Part shown: in pieces, positions 59,552-64,000 of the stretch
Layout of the letters: every line of letters starts with the position of its first letter
Numbering within the stretch: position 1 is the first letter of the stretch
NCBI RefSeq assembly: GCF_001514285.1
Contig: NZ_KQ949027.1
Location: forward strand, 1-64,000
DNA length: 64,000 bases
Source of the DNA: Streptomyces sp. DSM 15324
GTDB lineage: Bacteria > Actinomycetota > Actinomycetes > Streptomycetales > Streptomycetaceae
Direction: 5' to 3'
Notes under the pieces: generated by a model
What the model was told of the DNA's origin: nothing
The model's input: the letters and a program-made list of their open reading frames with translations, nothing else
Databases searched by the model: none
Position numbers and translations under genes: made by a program

Positions 59552-60046
59552 TCAGGCCGGTGCGCCCAGTTCCGCCCAGACCGTCTTGCCCTTCAGGCCC
59601 GGCGCGCGGACGACTCCCCAGTCCAGGCAGAGGCGCTGGACGATGAACATGCCGTGGCCGCCGGGGCGGCCCGCGCGGTGAGGGGTGCGGGGTGCCGGCT
59701 GGCCGGTGCCGCGGTCGGAGACCTCGACGCGGATCACCTTCTTGTCGCAGCCCAGGACCATCCGCTCCGGCCCTTCGGCGTGCAGGCAGGCGTTGGTGAC
59801 CAGCTCGGAGACGACGAGCAGCACATCCTCGGCGGCGGCCCGCTGGTCGGCGGTGGCCGCGGGCAGCCAGCCCCACGCGTACAGCGCCTGCCGGGCGAAG
59901 TCGCGGGCCGCCGGGACGACCCCGCTGACGCCGTCGAAGCTCAGCCCGCGGACCTCGCGACCCGCCGGGGCTCCGGTGGCGCCGTCGGCCTCCGGCTCCT
60001 GCTCCGGACCGCGGTCGCCCGGCGAGTAGGGCCGGGTGGTGCTCAT
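59552..60046 (-). CDS. RsbW-like serine kinase anti-sigma factor (PrsI-like)
   Basis: A 164-residue GHKL ATPase-fold protein. N box ELVTNACLHA near 82-91, D box VEVSDRGTG near 107-115, and G box GGHGMFIVQRL near 129-139. Such proteins bind and inactivate SigB-type sigma factors and phosphorylate their antagonists. The position next to an anti-anti-sigma gene and a SigI-like sigma factor matches the PrsI-ArsI-SigI partner-switching set of S. coelicolor. ATG at 60046; the 236-bp gap to the antagonist gene probably holds a separate promoter. Confidence 0.82.
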   Translation of the reverse strand: MSTTRPYSPGDRGPEQEPEADGATGAPAGREVRGLSFDGVSGVVPAARDFARQALYAWGWLPAATADQRAAAEDVLLVVSELVTNACLHAEGPERMVLGCDKKVIRVEVSDRGTGQPAPRTPHRAGRPGGHGMFIVQRLCLDWGVVRAPGLKGKTVWAELGAPA

Positions 60047-60282
60047 CAGCGCTTCACCTCACCGATTCACCGGTTCACAATTCAACGTTCACTTCAGCAC
60101 AGAGTGCCGTACGGAGTTCAGTACGTGGCACACCGGCGTTTCCGTCGAACGTGCCCTCGACATGTTCAGGTCCAGGGTGTCTCCTGCCCGGCGGAACCGA
60201 CGGAACACCCCCCGTTTCGGGCGGTTGCGACCGGACACGGCCGGGGTGACCGGTTCCGCCCGGCGCGCCCGGCCCGCCCCGC

Positions 60283-60660
60283 TCAGCCGTCCTCGTCGGC
60301 GAGCGCGGCCGCGAGGCTGTCGTGCACGGTGAACACCGCGTCCGCCCCGGTGATCTCGAAGACCCGGGCCACCACGGGCTGCATTCCCGCCAGATGGACC
60401 CCGCCCCCCGCCGCCTCCGCCTTCAGCCGGGCGCCGAGCAGGACGTTCAGCCCCGTGGAGTCGCAGAACTCCAGCCGCGAGCAGTCCACGACCAGCCTGC
60501 TGAACCCCCTGGCGAGACAGTCCTCGAGTGGGTCACGCAACAGATCGGCGGTGTGGTGGTCCAGCTCGCCCGCCGGGGTCACGACGGCGCTGGAGCCCTC
60601 CTCCCGCACCTCGACCAGAAGCCGGCCCGACTGTGCGCTGCCGACCGTCCCGCGGTCCAT
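60283..60660 (-). CDS. STAS-domain anti-anti-sigma factor (ArsI-like)
   Basis: A 125-residue SpoIIAA-type protein. The phosphorylatable serine is in LEFCDSTGLNVLL (about 63-75); VVTPAGELDHHTADLL at the start and VARVFEITGADAVFTVHDS at the end are typical. When unphosphorylated it binds the anti-sigma factor and frees the sigma factor. It is divergent from the sigma gene across 285 bp, which should contain both promoters; I could not assign a clear SigB-type -35/-10 there. Confidence 0.87.
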   Translation of the reverse strand: MDRGTVGSAQSGRLLVEVREEGSSAVVTPAGELDHHTADLLRDPLEDCLARGFSRLVVDCSRLEFCDSTGLNVLLGARLKAEAAGGGVHLAGMQPVVARVFEITGADAVFTVHDSLAAALADEDG

Positions 60661-60945
60661 GCGTCTCTCTCCCGGGGTCGCTCACTGCTGGGTGGTCACC
60701 TGCGGGCAGCCTGCCGAAGTCGCCGCCGGCTGCCCTCGAACACTACGCCTTCGTCACGCGCTCCAACACCCGAGCAATCGCACACAAACGGACATAAGCC
60801 ACCAATTCGCACTTGCGGATGGCTCCGTGAAGCCGGTAGGGCTAGTAAGGAACACGCAACCGACACGGCCGGCTTTGGAGGCGCCGCACACCGTAGTGCG
60901 CTGACTGGCTTCGGCAGCCTTATGCCGAGAACGATGGAGGACATC

Positions 60946-61875
60946 ATGTCACCCCGGCTCGACGCATCGCCCACCCCGGCCGCGCCGTCGACACCCCCAC
61001 CGGTACAGGACCAGCTGAATCCCATCGCGGAGCTCCCCGGGCCCCGTCACCCCGACGCGCCCCCTCCGTACGACGAGCTGATCCCTCCCCAGGAGGAGAT
61101 CGCGCAGATCGGGGCCGTCGACGCACGGGCCCTGTCCAAGACGCTGTTCGAGCGGCTGGAGTCGCTCGAAGAAGGCACGCACGAACACGCGTACGTGCGC
61201 AACACCCTCGTCGAGCTGAACCTGGCGCTCGTGAAGTTCGCCGCCTCCCGCTTCCGCTCGCGCAGCGAACCGATGGAGGACATCGTCCAGGTCGGCACGG
61301 TCGGTCTGATCAAGGCGATCGACCGGTTCGAACTGTCCCGCGGCGTCGAGTTCCCCACCTTCGCGATGCCGACCATCGTCGGTGAGATCAAACGGTTCTT
61401 CCGCGACACGTCCTGGTCCGTGCGCGTTCCGCGCCGGCTCCAGGAGCTGCGCCTGGACCTGGCCAGAGCGGGTGACGAACTCGCCCAGAAGCTGGACCGC
61501 TCCCCCACCGTGGCGGAACTGGCGGAACGTCTCGGCATCACCAACGAGGAGGTCGTGGAGGGCATGGTGGCCTCCAACGCCTACACGGCGTCCTCCCTGG
61601 ACGCCCAGCCGGACGAGGACGACGCCGAGGGCGCCCTCGCCGACCGCATCGGCTACGAGGACCACGGACTCGAAGGCATCGAGTACGTCGAGTCGTTGAA
61701 ACCCCTGATCGCCGAACTCCCGCCGCGCGAACGCCAGATCCTCTCCCTCCGCTTCGTCGCGGGCATGACCCAGTCGGAGATCGGCGAGGAACTGGGCATC
61801 TCGCAGATGCATGTGTCCCGCCTGCTGTCACGGACGCTGGTGCGGCTGCGCAAGGGACTGACGGTCGAGGAGTAG
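60946..61875 (+). CDS. sigI: SigB/SigF-family RNA polymerase sigma factor (SigI-like)
   Basis: A 309-residue sigma factor. Region 2: VELNLALVKFAASRF, EDIVQVGTVGLIKAIDRFELSRGVEFPTFAMPTIVGEIKRFFRDTSW split across 2.1-2.4; region 3: RLQELRLDLARAGDELAQ; region 4: LPPRERQILSLRFVAGMTQSEIGEELGISQMHVSRLLSRTL. The N-terminal 60 residues are a Pro-rich extension. ATG at 60946 has GGAGG; ATG at 60922 is an alternative. The symbol rests on synteny with S. coelicolor sigI next to its antagonists. Confidence 0.85.
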   Translation: MSPRLDASPTPAAPSTPPPVQDQLNPIAELPGPRHPDAPPPYDELIPPQEEIAQIGAVDARALSKTLFERLESLEEGTHEHAYVRNTLVELNLALVKFAASRFRSRSEPMEDIVQVGTVGLIKAIDRFELSRGVEFPTFAMPTIVGEIKRFFRDTSWSVRVPRRLQELRLDLARAGDELAQKLDRSPTVAELAERLGITNEEVVEGMVASNAYTASSLDAQPDEDDAEGALADRIGYEDHGLEGIEYVESLKPLIAELPPRERQILSLRFVAGMTQSEIGEELGISQMHVSRLLSRTLVRLRKGLTVEE

Positions 61876-61881
61876 GACCCT

Positions 61882-61923
61882 CGGCCCCGGGGTCCGGCGC
61901 CGCTCGCCCGGCCCCCGGGGCCG
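61882..61923 (+). terminator. hairpin terminator after the sigma factor gene
   Basis: CGGCCCCGGGG / CCCCGGGGCCG, 11-bp stem, 7 bp after the stop codon. Confidence 0.65.
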
Positions 61924-62029
61924 GGGACCTTACCCCCGGAAACCCCTCCCCCCGACCCCCCTCTCGCCACTAGGGTCACCCCCACCCCAGACTGACCGGT
62001 ACGTCAGCAACGGCGAGGAGGCGGATGTC

Positions 62030-63598
62030 GTGGTCCGTGCGGTTGGAGAGAGCGGAGAGGATCCCACCACTTCCGGCGATACCGATGCCCATGCCCATGC
62101 CGATGCCGATGCCGATGCCTCAGGAGATTCCGACACCCGCCTGACGGATCTGCTGCGCGGCGCGCCCGCCCGGGCCTACCCGGCGCTGCGCGCGCTGCGC
62201 GCCCGCCACGAAAGCGCCGTCCTCGCCTACGCCCGCCGGTGCACGACCAGCGAACCGGCCGCGCGCCGGCTGGCGGCGGAGGCGTTCACCCTCACCGCCC
62301 GCGAGACCGCGCGCGGCAGCGAACCGGGCGGCGCCTGGCGGCACCGGCTGCTGCTCCAGGTGGTACGGGTGGCGGCGGACTGGGCCGGGGACGACCGGGC
62401 GAGCGGCCTGGACGCGGGCCTGCTGCTGGTCCTCCGCACGGCCCCCGCCCCCCACGCCCCGCTCCCTCCCCTCACTCCGGCCTTCCACTCCCTCCCGTCC
62501 CGCACGCAGGGCCTGCTCTGGTACGGCGTGGTGGAGCGGGACCCGCCGGCCCGCATCGCCGTACTCCTCGGCCTGACCCCCGAGGACGTGACGTACGGAA
62601 TCGCCCCCGCCCTCCACGCACTGGCGGGAGCGGCGCTCCGGCTGCGCCTGGCCGCCTCCGCCGACCCCCGCTGCGGGGACTTCCGGCGGCTGATCGAGGA
62701 GTCCGTACGGCCGGAGGGCGCCCGCCGCAGCCCCGACCTGGAGGCCCACCGGGCGCACTGCCCGCACTGCGCGACGGCGTACGAGGAACAGCGCGCGCTG
62801 CGGGCCACGCCGCGCACGGCGCTCGCGGAGGGCTTGCTGCCGTGGGCGGGGACGGCGTACGTGCGGGAGGAGCGGGAACCGGCGGCTGCGGTGACGGCAC
62901 CGGTACGACGGCTCCCGCGGCGCCGTCCGGTCCTGGTCTCGGCGGCGGCAGCGCTGGCCCTGCTCCCCCTGGGGCTGACCCTGCTGCCCTCGGACGACGG
63001 GGGAGCCCCGACCGGCGCGGCCGTCGCGGCCCCGTCGACGGCCCCTCGGGTGACGGTGACTGCGACGGTGTCGGCGTCCGCCCCCACCCCCGCCCCGACC
63101 ACCAGATCCCCGGCACCGAGCGCGACTCCGTCGCCCTCCCGCACCACCGCACCCCCGCCCCCGGCCCCGACCCCGTCCCCTTCCCCGACCCGTGCGCCGG
63201 GTGGGACGTACGCCCAGGTCGTGAACGTCGCGACGGGCCGCTGTCTGGAGGTGGCGGGGGACTTCGACAACGGCACGGACGTGGTGACGGTGCCGTGTAC
63301 GTCGTCGCCCAGCCAGCGTTGGCGGGTGGACACCGACCGCGAGGTGCTCCAGTCGGCCGCCGACACCGACTTCTGCCTGGACAGCCGGGGCTCGGTGGAC
63401 AAGGGGGTCGGCGTCTGGCAGTGCGCCTCGGTGGAGGGCGACAACGGCGACAACCTCCGCTTCACCGTGGACCCCGACGGGACGATCCGCCCGCGGATCG
63501 CGATCCTCACGGGGCTGACGGCGGACGCGGGCGGCGGGGTGTCACTGGAGCCGCTGGACGGCGGCGGGGACCAGCGGTGGCGGGCGGGCGCGCGCTGA
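62030..63598 (+). CDS. RICIN-domain membrane protein with sigma-like N-terminal region
   Basis: A 522-residue protein. After an acidic low-complexity start with Ala-His/Ala-Asp repeats comes an all-helical region (about 40-215) like ECF sigma or sigma-associated proteins (PALRALRARHESAVLAYARR, FTLTARETARG). Then a possible zinc-finger motif HRAHCPHCATAYEEQ near 240, a membrane helix (VLVSAAAALALLPLGLTLL, about 302-320), a Pro/Thr/Ser linker and an external ricin-B carbohydrate-binding domain (about 395-522; GRCLEVAGDF, QRWRV, CLDSRG, QRWRA). It links a cytosolic regulator-like half to an external sugar-binding half. GTG at 62030 has GAGGAGG 8 bases upstream. Confidence 0.78.
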   Translation: MVRAVGESGEDPTTSGDTDAHAHADADADASGDSDTRLTDLLRGAPARAYPALRALRARHESAVLAYARRCTTSEPAARRLAAEAFTLTARETARGSEPGGAWRHRLLLQVVRVAADWAGDDRASGLDAGLLLVLRTAPAPHAPLPPLTPAFHSLPSRTQGLLWYGVVERDPPARIAVLLGLTPEDVTYGIAPALHALAGAALRLRLAASADPRCGDFRRLIEESVRPEGARRSPDLEAHRAHCPHCATAYEEQRALRATPRTALAEGLLPWAGTAYVREEREPAAAVTAPVRRLPRRRPVLVSAAAALALLPLGLTLLPSDDGGAPTGAAVAAPSTAPRVTVTATVSASAPTPAPTTRSPAPSATPSPSRTTAPPPPAPTPSPSPTRAPGGTYAQVVNVATGRCLEVAGDFDNGTDVVTVPCTSSPSQRWRVDTDREVLQSAADTDFCLDSRGSVDKGVGVWQCASVEGDNGDNLRFTVDPDGTIRPRIAILTGLTADAGGGVSLEPLDGGGDQRWRAGAR

Positions 63599-63714
63599 CC
63601 GGCCCGCGCCGACCAGGAACCCGGAGCGCCGGCGCATCTGCCGGCGGCCTGCGCCGGGCGCCCCGTCAGCGTCCCGGCCGTACGCCCCCTCGTTCCGATG
63701 AGGCCGGGCCCCGC

Positions 63715-64000
63715 TCAGACCACCCGTACGCCCCTCTTCCACACCCCCGAGACGAGGGGGACCCCGGGCCGGTAGGCCAGGTGGACGTGGCTCGGGGCGT
63801 CCAGGAGGGTCAGGTCGGCGTAGGCGCCGGGGGTGAGGCGGCCGACGTCCGTGCGGCGGAGGGCTGCCGCGCCGCCCGCCGTGGCCGACCAGACCGCCTC
63901 GTCCGGGGTCATGTGCATGTCCCGGACGGCCAGGGCGATGCAGAAGGGGACCGAGGAGGTGAAGGAGGAGCCGGGGTTGCAGTCCGTCGACAGGGCCACC
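63715..64000 (-). CDS. hutI: imidazolonepropionase, C-terminal part (gene runs off the window)
   Basis: The last 95 or so codons of an amidohydrolase that opens 4-imidazolone-5-propionate in histidine degradation. Recognisable: VALSTDCNPGSSFTSSVPFC with the metal Asp, MTPDEAVWSATAGGAAALRR, GRLTPGAYADLTLLDAP and the typical end. The start lies beyond position 64000. hutI at this place agrees with S. coelicolor gene order. The 116 bp to the RICIN gene hold nothing notable. Confidence 0.9.
   Translation of the reverse strand, partial: VALSTDCNPGSSFTSSVPFCIALAVRDMHMTPDEAVWSATAGGAAALRRTDVGRLTPGAYADLTLLDAPSHVHLAYRPGVPLVSGVWKRGVRVV

Noticed and set aside
58832..60904. A 690-residue rightward ORF across the gap and regulator genes
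   Set aside because: Pro/Arg/Ala-rich with no domains, antisense to the anti-sigma gene, and disturbed by 19-bp repeats.

Overview
The window is very GC-rich chromosomal DNA from a Streptomyces (Actinobacteria). WhiB, a SigI-type partner-switching module, F420 biosynthesis genes, a group of LCP ligases, LAETG/LPQTG surface proteins and frequent GTG/TTG starts all point to that genus. From memory, gene order follows the conserved Streptomyces segment running from the ahcY-manA neighbourhood to hutI (about SCO3020 to SCO3070 in S. coelicolor). It also resembles the M. tuberculosis manA-manB-whiB2-fbiAB-manC locus. No database search was possible.

Layout. 1-295: promoter and leader of an rRNA operon reading out of the window to the left. 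350-2442: divergent SpoIIM-like and RDD membrane proteins. 2460-9464: a leftward block with a hypothetical gene, ahcY, a CDF transporter, manA, a SIS isomerase, a Trm112-like protein and DUF3499. The phosphomannomutase manB, normally between the last two or next to DUF3499, is absent. 9809-10261: a small metallopeptidase. 10280-16561: an accessory sugar island with NUDIX, a HAD-IIB protein resembling eukaryotic-type phosphomannomutase, a GlpX-like phosphatase, an unknown membrane protein, an RMD-like SDR behind a coupled 8-residue leader ORF, and a perosamine-synthase-like aminotransferase. 16572-22363: DUF5719 protein, a giant glycosyltransferase and whiB. 22816-23583: a probably leaderless poly-cysteine leader peptide ahead of cysteine dioxygenase. 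23721-30987: fbiA, fbiB, a DNA glycosylase, manC, an amidase and a TIGR03089 protein ending inside a MITE-like element. 31454-41524: five LCP genes interspersed with a glycosyltransferase, a copper-storage-type protein and a HAD phosphatase. 41645-50637: thioesterase, acyl-CoA dehydrogenase, UDP-sugar dehydrogenase, VOC protein, a dipeptidase with a metal-site-dead paralogue, purE, purK and GtrA. 50689-54789: a two-component system and a POT peptide transporter with an attenuator-like leader. 54854-58741: a four-gene surface-protein operon with two sortase signals. 59552-61875: anti-sigma, anti-anti-sigma and SigI-like sigma factor. 62030-63598: a RICIN-domain protein. 63715-64000: the C-terminal end of hutI.

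Much of the locus makes and uses activated sugars for the envelope: ManA, (missing ManB) and ManC make GDP-mannose; glycosyltransferases, GtrA and UDP-glucose dehydrogenase supply and move sugars; LCP ligases attach polymers to peptidoglycan. The island adds further nucleotide-sugar-type enzymes and may carry a substitute for manB.

The observations I rate highest are the poly-cysteine leader ORF before cysteine dioxygenase, the manB gap together with a HAD-type phosphomannomutase-like gene, the pseudo-dipeptidase that has lost every metal ligand, and the double-sortase-signal surface operon.
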